Part shown: positions 60,201 to 63,700 of the stretch, in pieces | Position numbering within the stretch: position 1 is the first letter of the stretch | Layout: every line of letters starts with the position of its first letter | NCBI GenBank assembly: GCA_900618425.1 | Contig: UZAN01039776.1 | Span: 6,274-70,273 of the forward strand | Direction of reading: 5' to 3' | DNA length: 64,000 nt | Origin: Echinostoma caproni | Taxonomy: Eukaryota > Platyhelminthes > Trematoda > Plagiorchiida > Echinostomatidae | Notes under the pieces: model-generated | What the model was told of the DNA's origin: nothing | Database searches by the model: none | The model's input: only the letters and a program-made list of their open reading frames with translations | Translations under genes and position numbers: made by a program

Positions 60201-60752
60201 AGCATGTACTTGATCAGGTGGAAACTGTCTGAGAAAAACCGTGATAGAATTGAAATCGAATTAGCCTGCCACAATTTTCGAGATCTTTATTTCATACACT
60301 ACGTGAAAAGGAGCCCAACTGATACAAGAACACCAGAACTTCCTTGACTTTTCCTGCTCGTCGTGATACTGATTCATTTTAAACGGGTAAGAAGCGAAGA
60401 AGTAGTCACCATGTAGCCAAAGCAAAGATTTTTCAATCAAACCGCTATGGCCCTTGTCCACACACTCTCATCAGTTGGTTACCTTAAAGCACCACAATCC
60501 AGTGGTAACCAACAGACCATTACCTCCAGGGGTAGTCAAATCATGATGACAACTGGCACATTTGTAAGGGGTGTACAAGCCGGCGTCATTGACCACAAAA
60601 TAATGAACTATTATATACCAGTTACACGCTGTACTTACCGAGAGACCGGCTGAACTCGCGTTGAATACCGATTGTCCGAAAATGATGGTTTTCGATTGCG
60701 CTGACTGTTTGATTGCCGCTTCCGGCAGAGATGATACATTTTGTGCGTTGGA
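419..60752 (-). CDS. PDE8: PDE8-type 3',5'-cyclic nucleotide phosphodiesterase gene, 19 exons, partial at both ends
   Basis: The gene encodes a class I cyclic nucleotide phosphodiesterase that hydrolyses cAMP to 5'-AMP; the PDE8 family is cAMP-specific and cytosolic or peripheral. It was recognised from the catalytic motifs [31 protein letters not shown] and KCSDVNNP, from the N-terminal receiver-like domain starting VLLVFPKAD (only PDE8 combines REC, PAS and PDE domains), and from the linker [13 protein letters not shown] that aligns without gaps to the vertebrate PDE8 linker. Nineteen exons were joined with GT-AG sites and matching phases. The conceptual product is about 840 residues, already the size of whole vertebrate PDE8, although the C-terminal catalytic end and the start Met are missing. 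Introns range from about 0.4 to over 6 kb and are full of repeats. Family and catalytic exons are firm; exons 1-2, 8, 9 and 10 are less certain. Exons are listed separately. Confidence 0.93.
1740..2045 (+). repeat. internal segment (module A) of long-TIR element, copy 1
   Basis: This block is clearly related to 14,040-14,375 and 25,905-26,130. Shared pieces include the run ending in CACCTGGTAAAA, the stretch GATGTAATCA(A/G)GCTGTGAAA, and the tail around TGCCATTGGCATT followed by a CTAATTTCTGTT-like end. In all three places it is followed, in the same orientation, by module B, so A and B belong to one mobile unit. Confidence 0.7.
2100..2710 (+). mobile_element. right terminal arm (module B) of long-TIR element, copy 1
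   Basis: This is a diverged copy of the roughly 500-bp arm also found at 15,121-15,665 (same orientation), 26,135-26,440 (same) and, inverted, at 11,885-12,410 and 25,195-25,710. Landmarks are CATGCAATGATTCATTCC, the TCGGTAACTCACT segment and the outer end ATTCACTTGAAGCTGAAAAG. No left arm is present, so this copy is a half element; short open frames across it are not conserved between copies. Confidence 0.75.
4564..4690 (-). CDS. PDE8: PDE8 exon 18: helix with [11 protein letters not shown]
   Basis: The exon is one base, then 42 codons, ending phase 0. The acceptor is TTTGTTTCAG and the donor is GTAAGT. It encodes [19 protein letters not shown] followed by [17 protein letters not shown], which aligns directly with the vertebrate PDE8 helix that reads YRTLR...IIDMVLATEMTKHFEH. 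The first base completes the Arg codon split from exon 17 (AG|A). The match in sequence, length and phase makes this one of the safest exons here. Confidence 0.95.
7803..7930 (+). mobile_element. SM-alpha-like SINE with hammerhead ribozyme core
   Basis: A B-box-like GCGGTTTGAGTCCT at about 7,841 is followed 25 bases later by a hammerhead-shaped sequence. Schistosome SM-alpha elements have the same order: pol III promoter, then hammerhead. The unit is short, as expected for a SINE. The A box is not clear and I cannot place the 3' end exactly. Confidence 0.65.
7875..7919 (+). ncRNA. degenerate hammerhead ribozyme
   Basis: Stem I GCACTG (7,875-7,880) pairs with CAGTGC (7,914-7,919). The core CTGGCGA (7,881-7,887) stands where CUGAUGA is expected. 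Stem II GTCC pairs with GGAC around a six-base loop, GAAA follows at 7,902-7,905, and a minimal stem III ends in the cleavage triplet GTC at 7,911-7,913. Every helix and the GAAA are intact, but two core bases are changed (A to G and T to C), so self-cleavage is probably lost or weak. Confidence 0.75.
8625..8770 (+). repeat. dispersed repeat family C, copy 1
   Basis: Segments such as GGGGAGTTGATTTTGAG, AATGATTCTG and TGTTGTGGGTTAGATGAGAC recur in diverged form at 41,050-41,165 and inverted at 41,280-41,405. No coding potential was seen. The element class is unknown. Confidence 0.55.
10897..10983 (-). CDS. PDE8: PDE8 exon 17: AVLESHH segment of the catalytic domain
   Basis: The exon is one base, 28 codons and two bases. 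It encodes [16 protein letters not shown] and ends NLS plus a split Arg. This is the strongly conserved PDE stretch that follows YND in the catalytic core (vertebrate PDE8: AVLESHHAALAFQL). Acceptor ACTTCCAG and donor GTAAGC are both good, and its first base completes the codon left open at the end of exon 16. Confidence 0.95.
11929..12410 (-). repeat. left arm (module B) of long-TIR element, copy 2
   Basis: It starts at GCATTCCAATGGGAACCCC and ends at ACACACATGATA. It is the reverse complement of 15,121-15,602 and 482 bases long in both cases. Outside 11,929 a degenerate continuation (GAATCCAATCAATT) matches the outer flank of the other copies. Confidence 0.9.
12305..12778 (-). other. 157-codon open frame overlapping the left arm of the long-TIR element
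   Basis: An uninterrupted minus-strand frame of 157 codons starts in the interior of the element and runs into the arm, where it ends DEIDSLGC. The 3' third is duplicated in the opposite arm (15,035-15,226, plus strand) because it lies in the inverted repeat. I recognise no transposase domain, zinc finger or DDE signature. It may be a decayed piece of element coding sequence or a chance frame. Confidence 0.35.
14040..14375 (+). repeat. internal module A of long-TIR element, copy 2
   Basis: The block is related to 1,740-2,045 and 25,905-26,130, sharing GGGGCAACCGTGGGTA, GCACCCAGTAAAA, TGCAATCAGGTTGTGAAAAG and CTGCCATTGGCATTTTGG. The order relative to the right arm is the same as in the other copies. 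Confidence 0.7.
14374..15010. repeat. nested inverted repeat inside the long-TIR element
   Basis: The left arm is about 14,374-14,560 and the right arm about 14,815-15,010, about 190 bases each. Both carry TTGCTATGTAGATAGTACCT (or its complement) and the GAACGTTTTCACTCTG run. The roughly 250-base loop has no recognisable content. The mirrored short open frames in the arms are consequences of the inversion. Confidence 0.8.
15121..15602 (+). repeat. right arm (module B) of long-TIR element, copy 2
   Basis: It is the inverted partner of 11,929-12,410. Beyond 15,602 the flank GGATTCACTTGAAGTTGATA (about 15,645) matches the outer end of the arms in copies 1 and 3, so the true element terminus is probably near 15,665. 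Confidence 0.9.
15960..16474. other. assembly gap (515 Ns)
   Basis: The run of Ns abuts the last readable bases of PDE8 exon 16, hiding one exon base and the donor site. Open frames that cross it are meaningless. Confidence 0.99.
16474..16604 (-). CDS. PDE8: PDE8 exon 16: HD motif ([10 protein letters not shown])
   Basis: The exon is 43 codons plus two bases, the last of which falls in the gap. It encodes [20 protein letters not shown] followed by NPFLVNSNN and PLAILYND. The HD dyad supplies two of the metal ligands of class I phosphodiesterases. Acceptor CATCTACAG is clear. The sequence TAC AAT GAC T, joined with one hidden base to A|GCC in exon 17, restores YND-x-AVLESHH, which fixes the donor at the edge of the gap. 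The residue before the second His is Asn where other PDEs have Asp or Glu. Confidence 0.95.
16605..18403 (-). other. intron between PDE8 exons 15 and 16
   Basis: About 1.8 kb. It contains a short CG-repeat followed by a C-rich stretch at 17,340-17,378. I see no exon, retroelement or SINE here. Confidence 0.6.
18323..18400. repeat. CA-rich repeats next to the exon 15 donor
   Basis: Two imperfect CA arrays lie at about 18,326-18,352 and 18,387-18,402. On the gene strand they are GU-rich sequence starting immediately after the GTGAGT donor of exon 15. Confidence 0.8.
18404..18602 (-). CDS. PDE8: PDE8 exon 15: catalytic His region ([10 protein letters not shown])
   Basis: The exon is one base plus 66 codons. 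It encodes [20 protein letters not shown], then [20 protein letters not shown] and [18 protein letters not shown]. The His of YHN is the family proton donor and the His of THAADV the first metal ligand. The donor is GTGAGT. The acceptor GCCGACAG joins AG|A to give Arg-Pro-Leu, as at the same place in vertebrate PDE8 (NRPLIYLGLKMF). C-tracts lie just upstream of the acceptor on the gene strand. Confidence 0.96.
18603..19908 (-). other. intron between PDE8 exons 14 and 15
   Basis: About 1.3 kb. It holds two G runs (C runs on the gene strand) at about 18,625-18,636 and 18,674-18,687, the Penelope-like fragment, a single N at 19,207 and a TG-rich repeat at 19,779-19,816. Confidence 0.65.
18890..19335 (+). 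mobile_element. Penelope-like retroelement fragment (reverse transcriptase)
   Basis: A plus-strand frame reads [20 protein letters not shown] at about 18,936, the Penelope reverse transcriptase motif (usually QxDGVAMGSPLGPxxAxxF). About 45 bases after the stop that follows, another frame gives RYVDDTLII, the YVDD catalytic box. Both stops and frame changes break the copy. Sequence up to about 19,330 may be the remainder of the element. It is non-functional. Confidence 0.8.
19909..20026 (-). CDS. PDE8: PDE8 exon 14: start of the catalytic domain
   Basis: The exon is two bases, 38 codons and two bases. It encodes [20 protein letters not shown] and [18 protein letters not shown], matching the vertebrate stretch ending EEYWDFDIFELEAATHNR. 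Acceptor TCACTCCACAG and donor GTAAGT are strong. The first two bases complete a Leu codon opened by the C at the end of exon 13, and the final AG joins exon 15. Confidence 0.95.
20053..20175. repeat. perfect palindrome ending at an N
   Basis: The sequence is symmetrical about CATATATG near 20,101, with arms of about 48 bases that show no mismatch. The right arm stops at a single N (20,149), after which the left-arm sequence GTAGCTTTATTTTTCATATA is repeated and then continues into unique sequence. This is the pattern of an inverted read end left at a contig join. Confidence 0.85.
20335..20460 (-). repeat. tRNA-derived SINE fragment
   Basis: On the minus strand, GCGCCAAATGGTAGAACTG (A-box-like) is followed by AAGGTTCGAATCCTCGG (a near-perfect B box). 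The distance between them and the absence of a foldable acceptor stem argue for a SINE and not a working tRNA gene. Confidence 0.6.
21485..21709 (-). other. unrecognised open frame of about 74 codons
   Basis: This is an uninterrupted minus-strand frame of mixed, coding-like composition running from the hairpin region to a stop at 21,485. It lies between exons 13 and 14, yet the phases of those exons join directly, so no exon is needed here. It could be a piece of an old transposon. I cannot name it. Confidence 0.25.
21668..21896. mobile_element. MITE-like hairpin flanked by 12-bp direct repeats
   Basis: Inverted arms of about 85 bases lie at 21,697-21,783 and 21,790-21,876, beginning GAGTGGCGAACAAGCTCG and ending with its complement. 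A few mismatches show it is genuine sequence. The word ATTACCAGATTT occurs on both sides (21,668-21,679 and 21,885-21,896) and could be a target duplication, though short unmatched stretches separate it from the arms. Confidence 0.7.
22933..22999 (-). CDS. PDE8: PDE8 exon 13: short linker exon
   Basis: The exon is 22 codons plus one base, with acceptor CGATTTTAG and donor GTGAGT. It encodes [20 protein letters not shown] then LR. Sequence similarity to vertebrate PDE8 is low, as for the corresponding linker, but phase 0 in and phase 1 out fit exons 12 and 14 exactly. The basic run followed by RSAS looks like a possible basophilic kinase site (inference; vertebrate PDE8 has regulatory phosphorylation in its linker). 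Confidence 0.8.
23000..23385 (-). other. intron between PDE8 exons 12 and 13
   Basis: A 386-base intron, the shortest recognised in the gene. It is A-rich on the plus strand around 23,170-23,210. Nothing else was seen. Confidence 0.7.
23386..23559 (-). CDS. PDE8: PDE8 exon 12: conserved linker helix
   Basis: The exon is exactly 58 codons, phase 0 to phase 0, with acceptor CCTGTTTAAG and donor GTAAGT. It encodes [20 protein letters not shown], then [18 protein letters not shown] and [13 protein letters not shown]. This matches the PDE8-specific segment VINIINAAQ...VTEALDRVLEILRTTELYSPQF...DPHANDLVGGLM, which other PDE families lack. It is strong evidence for the PDE8 assignment. Confidence 0.95.
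23560..29416 (-). other. intron between PDE8 exons 11 and 12
   Basis: About 5.9 kb. It contains the internally deleted long-TIR element (25.2-26.45 kb). The flanking parts (23.6-25.1 and 26.5-29.4 kb) are AT-rich with only short open frames. I looked for further PDE8 exons and found none, and the phases of exons 11 and 12 agree directly. Confidence 0.6.
25195..26445. mobile_element. long terminal inverted repeat element, copy 3 (internally deleted)
   Basis: The left arm (25,195-25,710, minus orientation) begins CCTTTTCAACTTCAAGTGAA. Module A lies at 25,905-26,130, and the right arm (26,135-26,440, plus orientation) ends in ATTCACTTGAAATTGAAAAG. The arrangement, arm-A-arm, equals that of the copy at 11.89-15.66 kb but lacks most of the interior, and the arms have diverged. 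It is an older, non-autonomous derivative. Confidence 0.78.
29417..29490 (-). CDS. PDE8: PDE8 exon 11: [13 protein letters not shown] linker
   Basis: The exon is two bases plus 24 codons, with acceptor TTATTATTTCAG and donor GTATTT. It encodes [20 protein letters not shown] then PLCK, which joins VVAILNSS of exon 12. [13 protein letters not shown] aligns position by position with vertebrate RIHSMTIEAPITK, including the invariant R, H, P and K. Another frame of the same exon is open but would not be in phase with exon 12, so it was set aside. Confidence 0.88.
30330..31445. mobile_element. foldback element with about 320-400 bp inverted arms
   Basis: The left arm (about 30,330-30,655) and right arm (about 31,030-31,445) are inverted, diverged copies. 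They share CGGATCACAACATCGTGC, ACATTCAAATAGACAAACAT, ACAAGCGGCTTCCATCAGTT and AGCATTCTTGCGCTTCGTGA. The right arm carries about 75 extra bases. The loop of about 375 bases contains an 80-codon plus-strand open frame (30,777-31,019) of unknown nature. The unit is unrelated to the long-TIR family elsewhere in the window. Confidence 0.78.
33662..33904 (+). other. unexplained 80-codon open frame
   Basis: This plus-strand frame sits within a PDE8 intron. Composition is mixed, with no domain recognised and no supporting splice or promoter context. It is listed only because both strands of this stretch are unusually open. Confidence 0.15.
35329..35442 (-). CDS. PDE8: PDE8 exon 10 (candidate): PAS-like segment
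   Basis: The candidate is two bases plus about 37 codons, with acceptor TCTTACTTCAG. It encodes [20 protein letters not shown] then [17 protein letters not shown]. The last part resembles the helical connector of the PDE8 PAS domain (vertebrate ...PINEKKADLLDTINSCI), and the entry phase fits exon 9. The donor is unclear: GTTCAC after AAAC gives the phase needed by exon 11, while GTATTT at 35,320 would give phase 0 and require another exon. A GTT repeat lies just upstream of the acceptor on the gene strand. Confidence 0.5.
35443..39279 (-). other. intron between PDE8 exons 9 and 10
   Basis: About 3.8 kb. It contains a CAA repeat at 35,470-35,491, a SINE copy at 38.13-38.28 kb, and two minus-strand open stretches (36,797-37,012 and the degenerate one near 37,750-37,930) that I could not assign. 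Confidence 0.5.
38130..38283 (+). repeat. SINE family D, copy 1 (plus strand, with A tail)
   Basis: It shares CCACAAACACCGCCTGACTTT-type sequence, GAAAATTGTATCTTTGTATA and the end TTCAATAAAAGGAAGTAAAA with 48,190-48,420 and 59,800-59,990 (both inverted). It ends in an A-rich tail, giving its orientation. The tRNA-like head is truncated. Confidence 0.7.
39280..39323 (-). CDS. PDE8: PDE8 exon 9 (candidate): 44-base PAS micro-exon
   Basis: The acceptor is CTCTTTGTCACTCAG and the donor GTTAAGT. One base completes Arg after exon 8, then [14 protein letters not shown], then one base that with the AT of exon 10 makes Asn. SETDRFI compares well with the vertebrate PDE8 PAS strand SEDRFIQYANPAFE. Frame, phase on both sides and position in the gene are right. 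The small size and weaker donor are the doubts. Confidence 0.5.
39324..40718 (-). other. intron between PDE8 exons 8 and 9
   Basis: About 1.4 kb. It holds a purine/pyrimidine GTGCG-type repeat near 39,468-39,490 and a GAC/GTC trinucleotide array at 40,596-40,620. A 164-codon minus frame (39,130-39,624) covers exon 9 in another frame and is treated as chance. Confidence 0.5.
40719..40838 (-). CDS. PDE8: PDE8 exon 8 (candidate): linker before the PAS region
   Basis: The candidate is one base, 39 codons and two bases, with a strong donor GTAAGT. It encodes [20 protein letters not shown] then [19 protein letters not shown]. Phases match exons 7 and 9. No clear homology with vertebrate PDE8 was seen, as expected for a linker. 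The acceptor (GATAGAG|A) is poor and sits in a hairpin, so the 5' edge may be different. Confidence 0.45.
40917..41520. repeat. compound repeat: direct and inverted copies of family C
   Basis: 41,050-41,165 and 41,280-41,405 are inverted to each other (TGGTGTTGTTCGTTAGCCAC against its partner). 40,917-40,995 and 41,171-41,250 are direct copies (TGTAATGAG...GAATGA...AAAT(T/C)TC). A single copy of the central part is at 8,625-8,770. Together they form a small foldback unit of unknown class. Confidence 0.6.
43740..43805 (+). repeat. tRNA-derived SINE fragment
   Basis: GTAGCAGAGATTGCGTCTGT followed by GGTGTTTGAATCCCGACTGA resembles the 3' half of a tRNA-derived SINE head with its B box. No A box or intact cloverleaf could be found. 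Confidence 0.4.
44005..44201 (-). CDS. PDE8: PDE8 exon 7: Pro/Ser/His-rich linker
   Basis: The exon is 65 codons plus two bases, with acceptor TTCTTTCCAAAG and donor GTAATT. It encodes [20 protein letters not shown] then [20 protein letters not shown], ending AYHDQD plus a split codon. It starts phase 0, as required by exon 6. There is no vertebrate counterpart; it enlarges the region between the REC and PAS domains. Other frames contain stops, which supports this one. Confidence 0.72.
44202..47267 (-). other. intron between PDE8 exons 6 and 7
   Basis: About 3.1 kb. It contains a CA repeat at 44,264-44,279 and, on the opposite strand, the CR1-like element at 45.24-46.75 kb. Nothing else was recognised. 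Confidence 0.6.
45240..46750 (+). mobile_element. CR1-like non-LTR retrotransposon remnant (reverse transcriptase to 3' end)
   Basis: The plus strand encodes reverse transcriptase blocks in order: [20 protein letters not shown], then [20 protein letters not shown], then [20 protein letters not shown], then a damaged catalytic box reading [10 protein letters not shown] where FADD is expected. The C-terminal block [20 protein letters not shown] and WNSLTLQ...SFKS follow, as in CR1/L2-like elements. Several in-frame stops and frameshifts separate the blocks. The 5' end (endonuclease) is missing, and the 3' end is AATAAAAATTTGAATTTGGA near 46,735. It is inactive. Confidence 0.92.
47268..47414 (-). 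CDS. PDE8: PDE8 exon 6: end of the REC-like domain
   Basis: The exon is exactly 49 codons, phase 0 to phase 0, with acceptor CCTACTTCCAG and donor GTACAA. It encodes [20 protein letters not shown] then [15 protein letters not shown], and ends KEPRNQ. It corresponds to the terminal helix of the vertebrate REC-like domain (YVENPNIMACYNELLQLEFGEVR). The last 20 residues are linker. Confidence 0.87.
47415..49664 (-). other. intron between PDE8 exons 5 and 6
   Basis: About 2.2 kb. It contains a SINE family D copy (48.19-48.42 kb) and AC/AG-rich simple repeats at 48,895-48,948. Nothing else was recognised. Confidence 0.6.
48190..48420 (-). repeat. SINE family D, copy 2
   Basis: Reading the minus strand, a B-box-like GTGTTTGAATCCCACC is followed by GATTGGCCGCTTCCCCCGTC, GAAAATTGTATCTTTATATA and the end TTCAGTAAAAGGAAGTAAAA. 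The same order is seen at 59.80-59.99 kb and, on the other strand, at 38.13-38.28 kb. This is typical of a tRNA-derived SINE. Confidence 0.75.
49665..49722 (-). CDS. PDE8: PDE8 exon 5: AGFNK segment of the REC-like domain
   Basis: The exon is one base plus 19 codons, with acceptor CATTTTTCGAG and donor GTAATG. It encodes [24 protein letters not shown] is the counterpart of vertebrate AGFTR/AGFNR at this spot. Phase 2 in from exon 4 (AG|A makes Arg) and phase 0 out to exon 6 both fit, so this short exon was found by similarity and phase together. Confidence 0.85.
52450..53820 (-). mobile_element. CR1-like non-LTR retrotransposon remnant, second copy, split by a gap
   Basis: Read on the minus strand from 53,815 down, the first block is [17 protein letters not shown], the catalytic ADD box. 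After the N gap come [17 protein letters not shown] (the same C-terminal block as [17 protein letters not shown] in the 45-46 kb copy) and, near 52,500-52,600, [18 protein letters not shown] then KRRLHEAL, the usual C-terminus of this clade. Stops interrupt it. It is inactive and lies in the same orientation as PDE8. Confidence 0.8.
53073..53538. other. assembly gap (about 466 Ns)
   Basis: The gap lies inside the CR1-like remnant. The words on either side (GTGCACTT before, TGCACTTG after) overlap, so the true gap may be smaller or absent. Confidence 0.98.
55256..55422 (-). CDS. PDE8: PDE8 exon 4: REC-like domain core with VIID
   Basis: The exon is 55 codons plus two bases, with acceptor CCGTTTTCAG and donor GTAATC. 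It encodes [20 protein letters not shown], then [20 protein letters not shown], and ends [10 protein letters not shown]. It aligns with vertebrate DIIIIDHRN...AEALCRSIRSS...ENTVIVGVV. The Asp of VIID is at the position of the phospho-acceptor Asp in bacterial receivers. A Ser-run loop ([10 protein letters not shown]) is longer than in vertebrates. Confidence 0.93.
55423..57229 (-). other. intron between PDE8 exons 3 and 4
   Basis: About 1.8 kb. It contains a CAGA tetranucleotide array (57,184-57,215) directly after the exon 3 donor on the gene strand. Nothing else was recognised. Confidence 0.65.
57184..57215. repeat. (CAGA)n / (TCTG)n microsatellite beside the exon 3 donor
   Basis: About eight units of a four-base repeat end 13 bases from the GTGAGT donor of exon 3. 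On the gene strand this is UCUG-rich intronic sequence. Confidence 0.9.
57230..57406 (-). CDS. PDE8: PDE8 exon 3: start of the REC-like domain (VLLVFPKAD)
   Basis: The exon is exactly 59 codons, phase 0 to phase 0, with an excellent acceptor (CCCTCTTTTCAG) and donor GTGAGT. It encodes [20 protein letters not shown] then [12 protein letters not shown] and ends [18 protein letters not shown] matches the first strand of the PDE8 receiver-like domain (QVLLVFTKED). This N-terminal domain separates PDE8 from the other PDE families. Confidence 0.94.
57407..59421 (-). other. intron between PDE8 exons 2 and 3
   Basis: About 2.0 kb with a single N at 58,406. No repeats or genes were recognised; it is AT-rich. 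Confidence 0.6.
59422..59556 (-). CDS. PDE8: PDE8 exon 2: N-terminal segment
   Basis: The exon is exactly 45 codons, phase 0 to phase 0, with acceptor CATATTCAG and donor GTATTA. It encodes [20 protein letters not shown] then [20 protein letters not shown], ending RSAEL directly before VLLVFPKAD. Vertebrate PDE8A has a comparable short stretch before its REC domain, but sequence is not conserved. The open frame, length divisible by three and phase are the evidence. Confidence 0.7.
59618..59700 (+). repeat. tRNA-derived SINE head
   Basis: GGTGGTCAGGTGGTTCAACT (A-box-like) is followed by GAGGTCCGAGATTTTAACTC (B-box-like), about 35 bases apart. It is related to the head at 225-302 on the other strand. 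Confidence 0.45.
59800..59990 (-). repeat. SINE family D, copy 3
   Basis: On the minus strand a clear B box in GTGTATTCGAACCCTGTCAC is followed by GATTGGCCGCTTCCCCTTTC, GAAAATTGTATCATTGTGTA and the tail TTCAATAAAAGGAAGTAAAA. It is the best-preserved copy of the three in the window. Confidence 0.78.
60639..60752 (-). CDS. PDE8: PDE8 exon 1 of this model: N-terminal segment (not the initiating exon)
   Basis: The exon is exactly 38 codons, phase 0 out, with donor GTAAGT. It encodes [20 protein letters not shown] then [19 protein letters not shown] second frame of the same stretch is open and contains an ATG, but only this frame ends in the phase exon 2 needs. A stop (TAG) directly precedes it, so it must begin at the AG there and be preceded by an upstream exon. 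Function is unknown; vertebrate N-termini are also poorly conserved. Confidence 0.6.
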
Positions 60753-63700
60753 CTATCAGATCCGGACAGCGTATGATAAAGATACAGAGGCACAACGATA
60801 GAGAGGGAGAGGAAGAAAAAAACAGAAAATTTGATAAAATCGACGTTTAACGTACGCCTCGGCACAATAGATCGTTTAGGTGAACTGTTCCAGTAAGACA
60901 GAATTGGCCTGTACATAAATGAACAGTGTGAAATTGGTAGATTGTGTGGTGTGAGCTCACGGTGTCATGAAATTGGGTCTGCATACCAGCGGATATGATT
61001 CTTTAGTGACACAAATGATGATAACATGAATGCGTTTCAGATGACTTTCTCCACAACTTTAACATATGGTTAAGTGGTTAATTTTTTCATTTCTTCTATA
61101 CTTTTGAGAATATATAAAACAAGTAACTTGCGAGTTAGAATTATTTCCTATTATGTCACTCTGTCCCAAACATAAATTCAGTGTAGATAGATGAAACTGG
61201 CATGAAGACAACCGAGGAGGAAGCTCCAAATATCAACTTCTCTGTGCACGAATATCCTAAAACAGAAACATCGTAATTTCATATCTGATTCGGCTAATGG
61301 TTAATCGTGCGAAAATTGTCACCCACACCAGTGAATGTGGATTAGTAATTGTACCGATTTCGTTTTTATTTATTTTCTTCTAATCGCAATATATATCCCC
61401 TGTACAAGTTCGGAAATTGCTGAAAATTCACCCTCTAGGTCCGCAAATCATTTCTTAAGTTGACTTGAGGACGGGGCAACCGACCAAACGCTTACATTTG
61501 GGTCATTTTTTCTGTGGAGTAGCTTATTTATCATGGTTAAGGCTGCTATGCTAAGACACAGTAGTTTTACCGAATAAGTACCATAGTTTGCGAAACCCTG
61601 CATGCTAACTGACCAATGAGTTGACCTGAGTGTCTTAGATAAAGGAGTATAATGATGTTACTAAACTTCCTGGCACAACTTGGTAATCATGATTACCAAA
61701 ACACAAACCGATTAGTTGACACAAAAGGTCAGTCGATTATGATATTAACCCTATTCACCGTAATTGATTGACAGGTAAAAACAACCGAATTTCCTGTTTG
61801 TTTTATGTCAATACCATTTTTGTTACCACAAAATGCTCGTAAAACGTAAGGGCTATCTTCCAGTTGTACTACAGGAATGCATCCAAAGAACCAAATGCCT
61901 AAAGGTAACCAGTTTCGAATATCGGGTGTGGTGTTAGACAGCCTGCAAGTAAACTTCTTTAGGCGGTTTTTTAAAACGGAGAATTGAGAATGGGCGTGCG
62001 ATCGATTTGTCTTTTGTTGCTCACTTCGAAAATATATATAAATATATGATATATATAGCATTATCTACCACCATTATTATGAATCTTCTTTATGAATCTT
62101 CATTATTCTATGAAGATTCTATTTGTTGAATTTGAGGGCTGGTTTTATCGCGCAAGTACTTTCTGCACAATCTACTAATGGTGTTATTTTTCTACCACAA
62201 GGAAAGGCTTAAAAAGAATATTTGTTCCTTTATTCAGAGTTGAAATAAAATGCGGAGTTTGTTTTACTGCGGTATTCAGCATTCATCATTCAGTATTCAG
62301 AACTTTGAAACTTTACCACTTTCGCAACTCGCTACCACTGATCAAAATCAAACGGACATTGACCAAACTCGTGCCACACCCTGAATTTCACCAAATCCCT
62401 TCATCTCAGTATCTTATTCTTGAGCATTGTGTACGTGATAAATAATATCGCACAGCATTTCTATGCCAGTATTCACTCATACATTTGATTTTTTGTTAAA
62501 TGCCCTACAACCATAGAATTTCTTGAATTTCCACGACCGGTAGTATCACAACAGTTGGAAGTTGACGGAGCAAATCAGTCAAACATGTAACGAGACTACA
62601 CTTATGAAAATGTTGGAGAGGCATGACACAAATATTGCATTTTTATTCTATCATTATTCTTTGCATCTTACTTCCGTCTTGAGCACCTGAGCCAATCTTT
62701 TGGACTTGGAGTCCACCAATTTATTAGTCAGATCGTTTTTACCAGCTGCCTACTGTACAGGCTGTATCCTGAACACCAAGGGCGATTTTTTAGGAGCTGA
62801 CTTACACACAGAGAGAGTTTCTCAATAACATTTTAATTCGGGTTGTAAGGTGGTAACGGGATACATTATACTTTAGATTTTCTCAATTTGGTAACTGCGT
62901 AAATGAGAGAAAATATATAACGAGATGTAGATAATTTCTATGACAAACATAGCGTGCTATTTGTCATGGACCTTTATCCTGGAAATGTGTGAATTTTCAA
63001 ATGTTTTTGATATGTTTATGCGGTACGTAAACAATTTGTTATTGCACACCTTTTTGTGTGATGAACAGCAGACGAGTTGAACCTTGTAGTCAATTGGACC
63101 TAATATTTACCCATGGAATCCCGGCAACCTAAGACAACGGAACTTGTCGTGGCGAACCACATAAGATCTACTAGGTTAGGCGAATCTGCCTATGACCAAA
63201 GCTGGATTTCAGTGGCGGGGTTCAAATCAATTATATAGAATTGTTGAATGTGCCACAACACATGAAGAAAGAAGCGCGAAGACTTTGCGAAAGAAAATCA
63301 ACGACGCCTGATGTATTGACTCTGGTTGCGGGCCGTGACGTATCTAGAGCTGTAGATGTTCACTGTCCTGGGATCCCGATCTGGGACCATAAAGCGTCCT
63401 AAAACTACCAGTTTTCGGAGCGACCCCTTTATCCGTCCAGCTCAGGTTATTCATTGTTCACCTGGTCACCTTTTCCAGTTGGTTTTGGCTCGCGTAAATA
63501 CAACAAGTCGAGGAAATCGCATCCGCATCATATGTCCCAGATTTTGGAGCGAGATAGTGCTACTCAGCGGACTACGATTGCCGAAGCTAAGATTCTTCTG
63601 CGACAGAAACACTCTTGCCAATGTATTCGGATGATGCGTTGGAGGCAGCTTTCGACGCTGTGTGATGGGCAACGCAAACTTGCGCACGACTTTTGTCTCC

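Larger units (their letters stand above)
59557..60638 (-). other. intron between PDE8 exons 1 and 2
   Basis: About 1.1 kb. It contains a SINE head at 59.62 kb and a SINE family D copy at 59.80-59.99 kb. A 184-codon plus-strand frame running through them is not a gene. Confidence 0.6.
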